DNA of 64,000 nucleotides. Source: JBGAHD01 sp044226395. Lineage in GTDB: Bacteria > Pseudomonadota > Gammaproteobacteria > Xanthomonadales > Ahniellaceae. Under the pieces are notes generated by a model. The model had not been told where the DNA came from, did no database searches, and saw only the letters and a list, made by a program, of their open reading frames with translations. The stretch lies in NCBI GenBank assembly GCA_044226395.1, contig JBGAHD010000004.1, positions 310,001-374,000 of the forward strand. Direction: 5' to 3'. The position numbers and the translations under genes were made by a program. Shown here one piece after another: positions 44,219-52,847 of the stretch. How positions within the stretch are numbered: position 1 is the first letter of the stretch; each line of letters opens with the position of its first letter.

Positions 44219-44587
44219 ATGATCGGCTATGTCACCGTCGGGACCAACGATTTGCCGCGCGCGGCGGCGTTCTACGATGCCCTGCTCGCCACGATCGGCG
44301 CCAAGCGCTTCATGGAAAGCGAGCGCTTCGTCGCCTGGGCCGTGAGCCCGACGCAACCTTCGCTCGGCGTGATTCTGCCTTACGACAAGCAAGCGGCAAC
44401 CGTGGGCAATGGCACCATGGTCGCGCTGGCGGTCGACAGCAAGGACAAGGTCGATGCCGTGTACGCCAAGGCCATCGCGCTCGGCGCGCGCGACGAAGGT
44501 CCGGCCGGTCCGCGCGGCGAGGGCTTTTACGCGGGCTATTTCCGCGATCTCGATGGCAACAAGTTGAACGTGTTCTGCATGGCGTGA
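44219..44587 (+). CDS. VOC (glyoxalase-fold) protein
   Basis: 122 residues. Opens with MIGYVTVGTNDLPRAAAFYDALL and ends with FYAGYFRDLDGNKLNVFCM, the typical VOC superfamily layout of paired beta-alpha-beta-beta-beta units. It could be a small metal-binding lyase, dioxygenase-like or antibiotic-binding protein; no active site assignment is possible. CCGGAG lies 11 bases before the ATG. Confidence 0.9.
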   Translation: MIGYVTVGTNDLPRAAAFYDALLATIGAKRFMESERFVAWAVSPTQPSLGVILPYDKQAATVGNGTMVALAVDSKDKVDAVYAKAIALGARDEGPAGPRGEGFYAGYFRDLDGNKLNVFCMA

Positions 44588-44636
44588 GCGCGCGTCCGCG
44601 CGCCATGTCCGAATCATTCGCGACCCAGGGCCTGAC

Positions 44637-44915
44637 TTGAATTCCGATCTGATCGGCTACATCGCCGCCACGCTCACCACCGTGTCCTTCGTGCCGCAGG
44701 TCTTGCTGACGCTGCGCACGCGCGATACGCGCGGCATTTCCCTGGGCATGTATTCGGTGTTCACCATCGGTATCGCCTGCTGGCTGACCTATGGCGTGGT
44801 CATCCATTCGTGGCCGGTGATCCTTTCCAACATCATCACGCTGGGGCTGGCGCTGATCATCCTGGGCTTGAAACTCGCCCATCGCGGCGCCGAGGCCGGT
44901 CACGGCGGCGGCTGA
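44637..44915 (+). CDS. SemiSWEET sugar transporter (TTG start)
   Basis: 92 residues with three membrane helices: LIGYIAATLTTVSFVPQVLLTL (containing the PQ motif), SLGMYSVFTIGIACWLTYGVV and WPVILSNIITLGLALIILGL. This is the SemiSWEET triple-helix bundle that dimerises to move mono- or disaccharides across the inner membrane. The frame has no ATG before the first helix, so TTG 44637 is taken as start; the ribosome binding site is weak. Confidence 0.9.
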   Translation: MNSDLIGYIAATLTTVSFVPQVLLTLRTRDTRGISLGMYSVFTIGIACWLTYGVVIHSWPVILSNIITLGLALIILGLKLAHRGAEAGHGGG

Positions 44916-44988
44916 AGTCACGCAAGAATCAGACAGCGGCGGCGCCAGCGCAGCCGCTATGCTGCGGGCTGATTTCAGGACCGACCCG

Positions 44989-45918
44989 ATGGCCAAGACC
45001 GCCGCGCGCCCGTCGACAACATCACATGACACACCGCCGCCCACGCGCGAACTGACGCTGCGCGCGCGTCCGCCGTTTTCCTTCGATGCCTTGCTCGACT
45101 TCTATCGCGCGCGCGCCGTGGCGGGCGTGGAGATCGTCGATGACGAGTCCTACGCGCGCACCTTCGGCACGGCCGAACGTCCCGGCTATATCCGCGTCAC
45201 GCGCGCGGGCGCGAGTTCGGTGCGCGTGAGCGTTTGGGGCGAGCCCGCGCAGTGCGACGCCGCCATCGCGCGCGCAAGGCGAATGTTCGATCTCGACGCC
45301 GATCCCACGCATTTGCGCGAAGTGCTCGGCGCCGATCGACTGCTCCGCGATGAATTGCAGCGCCATCCCGGCCAACGTCTGCCCGGAGCGTGGGACGGTT
45401 TCGAACTCGCGGTGCGCGCCGTGCTCGGGCAACAAGTCACGGTGGCGGCGGCGCGCACGCAGGCCGGGCGCTTGGTCGAGTGGTTCGGCACGGCCTTGCC
45501 CTCGCCGTTCGCGCCAGGCTTGCACGCTTTGTTTCCGACGCCCGCGCAGATGGTCGACGCGGGCGATCGACGCCTGGGCATGCCGCAAACACGCGCGAAC
45601 ACACTGACCACGGTCGCGCGCGCGCTCGACAGTGGCGCGCTCGACTTGCCCGAAGGTCTGGCGCTGGACGAGTTCATCGCGCGCTGGACCGCGCTCAAGG
45701 GCATCGGCGATTGGACCGCGCAATACATTGCCATGCGCGGCTATGGGTATCGCGATGCGTTTCCGGCCGGCGATTTGATTCTGCGTCGCGCGGCGGCGAA
45801 GCCCGGCGCGAGCCTGAGCGAACGTGAACTGCGCGCGCGCGCCGAACCGTGGCGCCCGTATCGCGCCTATGCCGTGCTGCACTTGTGGCGTCGTTACGGC
45901 GAGCGGTCTTCGCAATGA
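44989..45918 (+). CDS. alkA: DNA-3-methyladenine glycosylase II
   Basis: 309 residues. An AlkA N-terminal domain (ELTLRARPPFSFDALLDFYRARAVAGVE) precedes the HhH-GPD glycosylase domain: ELAVRAVLGQQVTVAAARTQAGRL, hairpin LKGIGDWTAQYIAMRG and FPAGDL with the catalytic Asp. It excises alkylated purines. The start is ATG 44989 with AGGA 8 bases upstream. The next gene (ogt) overlaps by 4 bp, giving an alkylation-repair operon. No Ada regulator is present. Confidence 0.95.
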   Translation: MAKTAARPSTTSHDTPPPTRELTLRARPPFSFDALLDFYRARAVAGVEIVDDESYARTFGTAERPGYIRVTRAGASSVRVSVWGEPAQCDAAIARARRMFDLDADPTHLREVLGADRLLRDELQRHPGQRLPGAWDGFELAVRAVLGQQVTVAAARTQAGRLVEWFGTALPSPFAPGLHALFPTPAQMVDAGDRRLGMPQTRANTLTTVARALDSGALDLPEGLALDEFIARWTALKGIGDWTAQYIAMRGYGYRDAFPAGDLILRRAAAKPGASLSERELRARAEPWRPYRAYAVLHLWRRYGERSSQ

Positions 45919-46448
45919 GTTGGTGCGATGTGATCGACAGCCCGGTTGGGCCCTTGCTCCTGGTCGCCGATCGCGAAGGCTTGCTGCACATCGTGTTTCG
46001 ACACGAGCGCCATCCGATCCATCGCGATCCGACCTGGGTGCGCGACAGCGCGCCCTTCGTCGAGGTGACGCGACAATTGCGCGAATACTTCGACGGCACG
46101 CGCCGCGAGTTCGATCTGAGCTTGTCGCCACGCGGCACGCCATTTCAATTGCAGGTGTGGGCGGCGCTGCGCGACATTCCCTTCGGCGTGACCATCAGCT
46201 ATGGCGAACTGGCGCGACGGATCGGCGATCGCGGCGCCTCGCGCGCGGTCGGCGCGGCGAACGGGCGAAATCCCCTGCCGATCATCGTCCCCTGCCATCG
46301 CGTGATTGGGGCTAATGGCGATTTGACCGGTTTCGGCGGCGGCCTGCCGATCAAGCGCTGGTTGCTGCGTCACGAAGGCGCCTGGCAGGACAACGACTTG
46401 TTCGGCCCCCGCGACCCCGATGATGGTTTGCCCGGCGCGCCTGCGTAG
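45915..46448 (+). CDS. ogt: Methylated-DNA--[protein]-cysteine S-methyltransferase
   Basis: 177 residues. Acceptor Cys lies in IIVPCHRVIGANGDLTGFGGGLPIKRWLL and the DNA-binding part in TPFQLQVWAALRDIPFGVTISYGELARRIGD. It removes O6-alkyl groups from guanine in a suicide reaction. Start ATG 45915 overlaps the alkA stop (ATGA), showing coupling. No AraC-like Ada domain is fused. Confidence 0.96.
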   Translation: MSWCDVIDSPVGPLLLVADREGLLHIVFRHERHPIHRDPTWVRDSAPFVEVTRQLREYFDGTRREFDLSLSPRGTPFQLQVWAALRDIPFGVTISYGELARRIGDRGASRAVGAANGRNPLPIIVPCHRVIGANGDLTGFGGGLPIKRWLLRHEGAWQDNDLFGPRDPDDGLPGAPA

Positions 46449-46494
46449 CAGAAGGGCAAGCGGTGCCTTCGCGCCGTGGGAAAGCCAAGCAATC

Positions 46495-47526
46495 ATGAAA
46501 CAAAATACGTCCTGGGCCGCCTTGGCCCTGTTCGCCGCGATCGTCGCTCAACCCGCGCGCGCCGAGATCTATGCCGGCAAATTCAGCCAGAGCACGGATT
46601 CCAACATCATCTCGGTGTTCTCGCCGTCGGCCAATGGCGATGTCGCGCCTTCCGGCCTGATCGGCGGCGCCACGACCGGGCTGCGCTCGGCCAATGGCAT
46701 CTACTTTGATCCGCAGTCGCGACTGATCTACGCCTCGGATTTCGTCGGCACCGCGATTCGCGTGTTCGGCGTCGATCAGCGCGGCAATGTCGCGCCGCTG
46801 CGCGTGATCACCTCGCCGAGCCTGGGTCAGCCGCGCAAGTCCGCGGCCAATCCGACCTTGAACGAACTCTACGTGGTGACCTCGCTGTGCTGCGTGTCGA
46901 CCTATCCGGCGAACGCCAACGGTGAAGTCGCGGCCCTGCGCACCTTCGGCGGCGGCGATCTGACCAACCCGGGTTCGCTCGCGTATCGCGCGTCGACCGA
47001 GGAGATCTATGTCGTCGACTACGCGCAGACCGGTCCCACGACCTTCGTCGGCGAGATCCTGGTCTATCCGCGCACGACCAACATGGGCTCGCCCACGCCG
47101 ACGCGCGCCATTCGCGGCGACCTGACGCAGTTGGGCACCAACGCGGTCAGCGGCATCGCGCTCAACGAGAACCAGGGCGAGATGTACGTGCTGTCGTATT
47201 TCAATTCCGATGACTACGCGCTGGTGACTTTCGACATCAACGCCAACGGCAATGTCGCGCCCAAGCGCGTGGTGCGCGGCGCGGCGACCTTGTTGCGCAA
47301 CACCAGCGGCTTGTTCTACGAGGAGGCGGGCGATCGCATCCTGGTGACTTCGGGCGCGTTCAATGACACGCCGCGACTGCTGTCCTTCCCGCGCCTGGCC
47401 GAGGGCAATGTCGCGCCGACGCTGAACATCAGCGGCGCCAACACCGGCGTCACCGGTTCGACCGGCTGGACCGATGTGTTCTCCGATGCGCCGGCGCCGA
47501 CCTTGTTCAAGGACGGCTTCGAGTAA
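46495..47526 (+). CDS. Secreted beta-propeller-like protein of unknown function
   Basis: 343 residues. Signal peptide (MKQNTSWAALALFAAIVAQPARA). Repeated units of about 50-60 residues carry N-G-[ND/EV]-V-A-[PA] followed by R-[VA]-I/F..G (GDVAPSGLIGG, GNVAPLRVI, GEVAALRTF, GNVAPKRVV, GNVAPTLNI), as in beta-propeller or NHL-like blades. It ends in LFKDGFE, a short C-terminal motif I associate with secreted proteins of this bacterial group; this is from memory. Function unknown. Confidence 0.82.
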   Translation: MKQNTSWAALALFAAIVAQPARAEIYAGKFSQSTDSNIISVFSPSANGDVAPSGLIGGATTGLRSANGIYFDPQSRLIYASDFVGTAIRVFGVDQRGNVAPLRVITSPSLGQPRKSAANPTLNELYVVTSLCCVSTYPANANGEVAALRTFGGGDLTNPGSLAYRASTEEIYVVDYAQTGPTTFVGEILVYPRTTNMGSPTPTRAIRGDLTQLGTNAVSGIALNENQGEMYVLSYFNSDDYALVTFDINANGNVAPKRVVRGAATLLRNTSGLFYEEAGDRILVTSGAFNDTPRLLSFPRLAEGNVAPTLNISGANTGVTGSTGWTDVFSDAPAPTLFKDGFE

Positions 47527-47827
47527 CACGATGTGTTTCACCGACGTGACGGCCAGCCGTCACGTCGGTGCTCTGCCTTCGCGATGCTCGCGATGAGCAC
47601 GCCAATGACGCGCGACAACGCGCGCCGCGTCACATTCCCGTGACCCTTCGTCGCGCGATCGCGCCGCTTGGAATGCGCCGCGAATCGATTGAGAACCCCT
47701 TGCGAACGCCAGCGTCGACGCGCTTTGCCAGTCTGAGTCCGCGATCTGGGGGTTCAGATCGCCTCGTGTTCCGCCGCGCGCATCGACGCACGCCGGACGC
47801 CGAGACACTCAGCAAGGGAGAATCGAC
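47527..47827. other. Intergenic region with two hairpins
   Basis: No gene seen. CACCGACGTGACGGC (47539-47553) pairs with GCCGTCACGTCGGTG (47556-47570), a likely terminator of the preceding gene. GCGATCTG (47741-47748) pairs with CAGATCGC (47755-47762) in the leader of the next gene. Confidence 0.65.
47539..47570 (+). terminator. Terminator-like hairpin after the beta-propeller gene
   Basis: A near-perfect palindrome of two 15-base arms separated by CA, starting 12 bp after the stop. No U-run, so possibly Rho-assisted or bidirectional. Confidence 0.6.
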
Positions 47828-48835
47828 ATGCGAAAGATCACACGCCTCGCCACCGCGTTGGGGATGACGCTGCTGGCCGCCACCGCGCAAGCCGCGACCA
47901 CGGGTTATGCCGAGGAGCTGTATCAGGACTTCGCCCAGGCCGCGCACGGCCAGGTGAAAGTGTCCCTGCAGGAACTGCGTCACGGCGACTTGTCCGCTTA
48001 CGCCGATCAGAAAGCCGCGCTGTTCACCGGCGTGCCGCTGTACACCATCACCGCCGCCAGCAGCGCGCTCGAGATCGAGTCGCTGAGCTTCAACGACGTC
48101 AACATGAAGTCGCTGTACCTGGCCGATCTCGACACCAATCTGCGCGATTTCGACGAGGCGGGCTTTCCGCTCTCCGGCGGCCAGTTCCGCCAGTTCGAGG
48201 TGAGCATCGCCATCGGCAAGGACGCGCGCACCCACCAGGCCGTGGAGTTCTGCTGGGCCGATCAGGGGCATTGCGTGGTGTTCGATCCGAACATCGAGTT
48301 CCTCGACTCGTTGGTCAACGGTCAGCGCGAGCGTCGCGCGCAAGGTTGGGCGACGACGCTGCGTGGCGAGCAGAGCGCGAGCGCCGAACTGCCCGGTCAG
48401 CAACAGGCGAAGGCGCGTTGCGGCCTCGCCAGCCATCCGACGTGGACGGCGGCGCAGATCACGTGGCCGGCGTACCGCGTGTCGTACAAGAACCTGCTGG
48501 GTAACGAGATCGGTCACGCCAACATCGGCTCCGCGCAAGCGGGTCTGCGTTGCACCTCGTCGTGCGCGCCGGCGCCGTACGGCTACACGAATGCGTCTTC
48601 GGGCAGCATCATCTTCCCGAATTCGATCGCTTGCGATTTCGCGCATAACCAAGGCACCTCGGGCCGTTCGGGCAAGTACGTCGGCAAGACCGGTTGCTCG
48701 CAGCGCACGGTGCTGGGCGCGAAGTTCAACGCCGAAGCGAAGGGCGTGGGTCTGGGCGTCGAGGTGACGATCGATTCGGCCGGCTCGGTGAAGCTCAACG
48801 GCGGCGCTTACGTGGATACGTGCGCTTACTTCTGA
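47828..48835 (+). CDS. Secreted protein of unknown function
   Basis: 335 residues with a signal peptide (MRKITRLATALGMTLLAATAQA). The body contains ten or so scattered cysteines, notably CWADQGHC, LRCTSSCAPAP and TGC...VDTCAYF at the C-terminus, suggesting periplasmic disulfides. I recognise no domain. AAGGGAG precedes the ATG and a hairpin sits in the leader. A terminator-like hairpin follows. Confidence 0.8.
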   Translation: MRKITRLATALGMTLLAATAQAATTGYAEELYQDFAQAAHGQVKVSLQELRHGDLSAYADQKAALFTGVPLYTITAASSALEIESLSFNDVNMKSLYLADLDTNLRDFDEAGFPLSGGQFRQFEVSIAIGKDARTHQAVEFCWADQGHCVVFDPNIEFLDSLVNGQRERRAQGWATTLRGEQSASAELPGQQQAKARCGLASHPTWTAAQITWPAYRVSYKNLLGNEIGHANIGSAQAGLRCTSSCAPAPYGYTNASSGSIIFPNSIACDFAHNQGTSGRSGKYVGKTGCSQRTVLGAKFNAEAKGVGLGVEVTIDSAGSVKLNGGAYVDTCAYF

Positions 48836-48848
48836 GCCATGAAACAGG

Positions 48849-48874
48849 CGATTCGAGCGTAGTTGATCGAATCG
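48849..48874 (+). terminator. Hairpin after the secreted protein gene
   Basis: CGATTCGA (48849-48856) pairs with TCGAATCG (48867-48874) with a 10-base loop; flanking AGGC/GCCT extends it loosely. It starts 14 bp after the TGA. Confidence 0.55.
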
Positions 48875-49059
48875 CGCCTTTCATGTGAAAAGCGGAGTCC
48901 TCGCCTCGCGGCGAGGACTTCGCGTTGGCGAGGCCTTGGCGGATTTCGCTCGCGATTGCGGATTTCGCGCGCATCGCACGAATGGCCCCTCGCGGCGCAA
49001 ACGCTTCCCGTAGTGCGTTCTTCGCGATGAACCATTGGCGAAGGACGCCCGGGAAAACC

Positions 49060-49827
49060 ATGATGAACCGATTCACCGTGCTGGCCTACGGGCTGGTGTC
49101 TTATCTGTTGGCGCTCGCGACGATTGCGTATTCCGCGGGCTTTGTCTCGAACATCTACGTGTCGCGCACCATCGACGCGCCACCGAATGGCTCGGTGCTA
49201 AGCGCGGTGCTGATCGATCTGGCGCTGCTGACGATCTTCGCCTTGCAGCACAGCTTGATGGCGCGTCAGCCGTTCAAGCAATGGCTGGCCAAACTGCTGC
49301 CGGCAGCGGCGGTGCGCAGCACGTTCGTATTTTGTTCGAGCGTGGCCCTGGTGCTCGTGATCGCTTTTTGGCGACCGATCGGCGGCGTGATCTGGCATGT
49401 CGAGGGCACGCTGGCCGTGGTGCTGACCGCGGTGAGCGCCGCGGGCTGGGTGCTCGTCTTGGCCTCGACCTTCGCGATCGATCACTTCGAACTGTTTGGC
49501 GTCAAGCCAGTGTGGCGTCACTTTCAAGGCCGCGCCGAAGCGGCGGAGCAGTTTCGCTTGCCCAAGCTCTATCGCGTGGTCAGGCACCCGCTGTATCTGG
49601 GCTTCATCATCGCGTTCTGGGCGGCGCCGACCATGACGCTGTCGCACGCGTTCTTCGCGCTGGGCACGACGATCTACATTCTGTGCGCGATCCGCTTCGA
49701 GGAGCGCGATCTCGTGCGCCAGTTCGGCGAGAAGTACGCGCGCTATCGCGAGCAGGTGCCGATGATCGTGCCGGTGACGTTCGGGCGCGCGGTCGATCAC
49801 CGCGCCGAGCGAAGTCTTTCCGAGTGA
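49060..49827 (+). CDS. mddA: Methanethiol S-methyltransferase
   Basis: 255 residues, integral membrane. The NnrU/isoprenylcysteine methyltransferase-like fold has LLTIFALQHSLMARQPFKQWL, then IDHFELFGVKPVWRHFQG, RLPKLYRVVRHPLYLGFIIAFWAAPTMTLSH and RFEERDLVRQFGEKYARYREQVPM. This matches MddA, which methylates methanethiol to dimethyl sulfide using SAM. The start MMNRF (49060) is supported by the first helix beginning just after. A GC-rich hairpin follows the stop. Confidence 0.88.
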   Translation: MMNRFTVLAYGLVSYLLALATIAYSAGFVSNIYVSRTIDAPPNGSVLSAVLIDLALLTIFALQHSLMARQPFKQWLAKLLPAAAVRSTFVFCSSVALVLVIAFWRPIGGVIWHVEGTLAVVLTAVSAAGWVLVLASTFAIDHFELFGVKPVWRHFQGRAEAAEQFRLPKLYRVVRHPLYLGFIIAFWAAPTMTLSHAFFALGTTIYILCAIRFEERDLVRQFGEKYARYREQVPMIVPVTFGRAVDHRAERSLSE

Positions 49828-49833
49828 ATCAGC

Positions 49834-49858
49834 GCGGCGATGTTGAATGCATCGCCGC
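49834..49858 (+). terminator. Hairpin after mddA
   Basis: GCGGCGATG (49834-49842), loop TTGAATG, CATCGCCGC (49850-49858): 9-bp perfect stem beginning 7 bp after the stop. Confidence 0.55.
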
Positions 49859-49945
49859 GGAGTCTTGACGAAGGTTTCGTCATCCCGGGCGAAGCCGCGA
49901 TTCGCGCTCACGACCACCGAGAGTGGTCGAATCCGACGCCCCAAA

Positions 49946-49980
49946 ACGCGAACGGCCAGCGTGAAGCTGGCCGTTCGCGT
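49946..49980. terminator. Bidirectional intrinsic terminator between mddA and bTHX gene
   Basis: ACGCGAACGGCCAGC (49946-49960) and GCTGGCCGTTCGCGT (49966-49980) form a 15-bp perfect stem with loop GTGAA, flanked by AAA on the left and TT on the right, so both strands have a short U-run. It suits both convergent genes. Confidence 0.8.
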
Positions 49981-50004
49981 TTCAAATCCGAATAAACCTG
50001 AGGA

Positions 50005-50160
50005 TCAGGCTTTCTTCTTCGGCGCCGCCGCCGCCTTCTTCACCGCGGGCTTGGCGCCGGCAACCGCCGTCGTCGCCTTCTTGTCGGAATGCGGACGCTT
50101 GTTGCCATAGCTGCGCACGGCAATCTTGCCCTTGCGGGTTCTACGGTCACCCTTACCCAT
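50005..50160 (-). CDS. 30S ribosomal protein bTHX
   Basis: 51 residues. Begins MGKGDRRTRKGKIAVRSYG and continues KRPHSDKK with a Lys/Ala-rich tail, the pattern of the small THX family ribosomal protein that sits in the 30S head. GGAG lies 7 bases before ATG 50160. The frame extends upstream but has no homology there. Confidence 0.9.
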   Translation of the reverse strand: MGKGDRRTRKGKIAVRSYGNKRPHSDKKATTAVAGAKPAVKKAAAAPKKKA

Positions 50161-50252
50161 GTCGATCTCCTCGAAAAGTGCGGCGCGTAGGCTATCAACA
50201 TTCGCGCAAACATCAAGCCATGCGGCGCGGGAACAGGCCCGCGCGGGGGCGA

Positions 50253-50696
50253 TCAGGCGGGATCGGCGCCCGTCCAGACGCTGCGCGCGCAGCCGTGCGC
50301 CAGCACGCCGCGACGATTGAACACATGGGCCGAGCCCAGAAAAACGCCGCCCAGCGCGAGCACCACGCCATGCGTCCAGGACGCTTCCAGGAAGAACGCG
50401 CCGGTAATCAGACACGCCGCCGAGGCCAGATACAGCGCCACCACGCGATGCAAACGATGATGGCAATAGCCACTCGCGATCACGCCACCGCCGAACAGCA
50501 AGGCGGAAACCGCGAACACGCGATCGAAGGTGTGGTTGTCCAGCACCTGCAAGCCCGCGATCGGCACGGCCAGCACCAGCATCGGCACCAGCACGCAATG
50601 CGCCGCGCACAGGAACGAGGCCAGTGCGCCCAAGGCATCGAGGCGGGGCCACCACAGTGGCAGGGATCGGGGCATCGTCGTCGCGGGCAGGCTCAT
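50253..50696 (-). CDS. MerC-domain membrane protein
   Basis: 147 residues with four membrane helices. The first contains ALASFLCAAHCVLVPMLVLAVP, with the Cys/His pair (CAAHC) typical of MerC metal-transport proteins. It probably handles metal uptake or metal buffering in the inner membrane. It is divergent from the ZnuD-like zinc receptor with a Zur-box-like site next to its start (50702-50715), so it probably belongs to the zinc response rather than mercury resistance. Confidence 0.86.
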   Translation of the reverse strand: MSLPATTMPRSLPLWWPRLDALGALASFLCAAHCVLVPMLVLAVPIAGLQVLDNHTFDRVFAVSALLFGGGVIASGYCHHRLHRVVALYLASAACLITGAFFLEASWTHGVVLALGGVFLGSAHVFNRRGVLAHGCARSVWTGADPA

Positions 50697-50701
50697 GGCG
50701 G

Positions 50702-50715
50702 GATATAACGTTACA
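50702..50715. promoter_or_regulatory. Zur-box-like site next to merC-like gene
   Basis: GATATAACGTTACA, 6 bp upstream of the MerC-like start. It shares TATAACGT with the site at 50786-50801 and resembles the AT-rich palindromes bound by Zur. Confidence 0.5.
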
Positions 50716-50785
50716 GGAGGACCTGATCGGGCGCCAGCGAAGTCACTGGAATACATGACCTTTGGCGCTTTGACCGGACGGAAAC

Positions 50786-50801
50786 GATACATTATAACGT
50801 C
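50786..50801. promoter_or_regulatory. Zur-box-like site upstream of znuD-like gene
   Basis: GATACATTATAACGTC, 28 bp before ATG 50829, containing ATTATAAC like gammaproteobacterial Zur boxes. A matching zur gene is present at 57650-58165. Confidence 0.55.
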
Positions 50802-50828
50802 CGCCTTGCCAAGCCATTGGGTCTGTCC

Positions 50829-52814
50829 ATGTTGATTCGCCGCCTGCTCGTCACCGCCATCGTTTCCGCCCTGGCCACCGCCGCCCACGCCGATGACGCG
50901 GGCGACGACGCCGAACGCAAGCACGAGAAACAGCTCGACCAAGTGACCATTACCGCCGCGCCGCTGCAGCAGCGCGCCGAGGACGTGGTGCATCCGGTCT
51001 CGGTGCTCGCCGGCGCCGAACTCGAGGAACGCCGCTCCGCCACCATCGGCGCCACGGTCGCGCAGGAGCCGGGCGTGCAGAGTTCGTCCTTCGGCCCGGG
51101 CGTGGGACGGCCGATCATTCGCGGCCTCGAAGGCGCGCGCGTGCAGGTGCTGGCCGGTGGCGTCGGGGCCATGGACGTGTCGACCGTGTCGGTCGATCAC
51201 GCCGTGGCGATCGAGCCCTTTCTCGCCGATCAAGTCGAAGTATTGAAGGGTCCCTCGACCTTGCTCTATGGCTCGGGCGCGATCGGCGGCGTGGTCAATG
51301 TCGTCGATGGCCGCATTCCGCAGACACCGGTCGAGGGCGTCGAGGGTCGCGCCGAGGCGCTGTTCGATACGGTCAATCAAGGGCGCACGGGCATGGGTCG
51401 ACTCGATGCGGGCAATGGCCGGATCGCCGTGCACGCGGATTACGTGCGTCGCTATGGCGACGATTTCGATCTGCCGCACGACGCGACCCTGCTCAACAGC
51501 GCGCTCGATTCACGCAGCCTCGGCGTGGGCGTGGCCTACACCGGCGAGCGCGGTTTCGCCGGCGTGTCGGTGGGCACGTTCGACAACACCTATGGCATTC
51601 CCGTCGGTTCGAGCAAGGACCCGAATCTGGAAGTCGACGAAGTCGTGCGTCTGGCCATGGATCAGACGCGCATCGATGCCAAGGCCGGTTGGAACTCGCC
51701 GTTCGCGGGCATCGAGCGCGTGAACTTCGCGCTCGGTCGCAACGACTACGAACACGTGGAGCTGACGCCCGATGGCGTCGGCACGCGCTTCACCAACGAC
51801 GCTTATGAAGGCCGCATTGAGCTCGAGCACGTAGCCATCGCCGATTGGCGCGGCGCCTTCGGCCTGCAGTTCGGCAATCGCGATTTCGCGGCGATTGGCG
51901 AAGAAGCCTTCGTGCCCGCCTCGACCACCGACGATCTGGGCGTGTTCTGGATCGAGCAACGCGAGTTCGCGCCGTTCAAGCTCGAACTCGGCGCGCGCGT
52001 CGATCATCAGAAGATCTCGCTCGACGACTCCGACATCGACGCCAGTCATCACACGCTGAGCTTGTCATCCGGCGCGGTGTGGGACATCAACGAGGCCTGG
52101 CATGTCTCGCTCAATCTCGATCGCGCGCAGCGCGCGCCGACGGTCGAGGAACTGTTCTCCGAAGGCCCGCACGAGGCCACGGGCAGTTTCGAAGTCGGCG
52201 ATCCGACCTTGAGCGAGGAAACGTCGAACCAGCTCGAACTCGGCGCGCATTATCACAGCGATCGCGTGCAGGCGAAGGCCTCCGTCTATCACAACCGCTT
52301 CAATGACTTCATGTATTTGGCCGAGACCGGCCAGAACGATCCCGAGGGCGGTCTGCCGATTCGCGCGTGGACGCAAGACGACGCGCGCTTCACTGGCTTC
52401 GAGTTCGAGGCCAAGATCAAGCTCGCCGACGTCGCTTCCGGTCTGTGGCAGATGCGCGTGTTCGGCGACACCGTGCGCGGTCGTCTCGATGAAGGTGGCG
52501 ATCTGCCGCGCATCGCGCCGGCGCGTCTGGGCGCGTCGCTCAACTGGACGTATGACGCGTGGCGCGCCTCGCTCGGCGCGGTGCGTTACGACCGTCAGGA
52601 TCGCGTGGCCGCGTTCGAGTCGCCGACGCCGGGCTACACCTTGATCGACGCGCACGTGTCCTACGCCTTCAGCGTGGGCGCGACCGAATGGGAGGCCTTC
52701 GTCGACGGCAGCAATCTGGGCAATCAGGACGCCCTGGTGCACACCTCGCTGTTGCGCGATCGCGCGCCGCTGCCGGGTCGCGGCATCGCCCTGGGTCTGC
52801 GCGCGTACTTTTGA
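50829..52814 (+). CDS. znuD: TonB-dependent zinc receptor, ZnuD-like
   Basis: 661 residues. Signal peptide (cleavage near AAHADD), then plug domain with QLDQVTITAAPLQQRAEDVVHPVSVL (TonB box region VTITA), GRPIIRGLEGARVQVLAGGVGAMDVSTVSVDHAVAIEP and LYGSGAIGGVVNVVDGRIP; beta-barrel to terminal aromatic GLRAYF. ZnuD-type receptors import zinc (sometimes heme) across the outer membrane under Zur control. The divergent MerC-like gene, the two Zur-like boxes and Zur nearby support zinc. Confidence 0.88.
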   Translation: MLIRRLLVTAIVSALATAAHADDAGDDAERKHEKQLDQVTITAAPLQQRAEDVVHPVSVLAGAELEERRSATIGATVAQEPGVQSSSFGPGVGRPIIRGLEGARVQVLAGGVGAMDVSTVSVDHAVAIEPFLADQVEVLKGPSTLLYGSGAIGGVVNVVDGRIPQTPVEGVEGRAEALFDTVNQGRTGMGRLDAGNGRIAVHADYVRRYGDDFDLPHDATLLNSALDSRSLGVGVAYTGERGFAGVSVGTFDNTYGIPVGSSKDPNLEVDEVVRLAMDQTRIDAKAGWNSPFAGIERVNFALGRNDYEHVELTPDGVGTRFTNDAYEGRIELEHVAIADWRGAFGLQFGNRDFAAIGEEAFVPASTTDDLGVFWIEQREFAPFKLELGARVDHQKISLDDSDIDASHHTLSLSSGAVWDINEAWHVSLNLDRAQRAPTVEELFSEGPHEATGSFEVGDPTLSEETSNQLELGAHYHSDRVQAKASVYHNRFNDFMYLAETGQNDPEGGLPIRAWTQDDARFTGFEFEAKIKLADVASGLWQMRVFGDTVRGRLDEGGDLPRIAPARLGASLNWTYDAWRASLGAVRYDRQDRVAAFESPTPGYTLIDAHVSYAFSVGATEWEAFVDGSNLGNQDALVHTSLLRDRAPLPGRGIALGLRAYF

Positions 52815-52820
52815 TCGATC

Positions 52821-52847
52821 GCGACGCGCGGCCTGGCCGCGCGTCGC
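52821..52847 (+). terminator. Hairpin after znuD-like gene
   Basis: GCGACGCGCGGC (52821-52832), loop CTG, GCCGCGCGTCGC (52836-52847): 12-bp perfect stem starting 6 bp after the stop; no U-run. Confidence 0.55.

Noticed and set aside
50697..51479. N-terminal extension of the MerC-like protein
   Set aside because: Antisense to the ZnuD gene, without domain; the MerC fold begins after ATG 50696.
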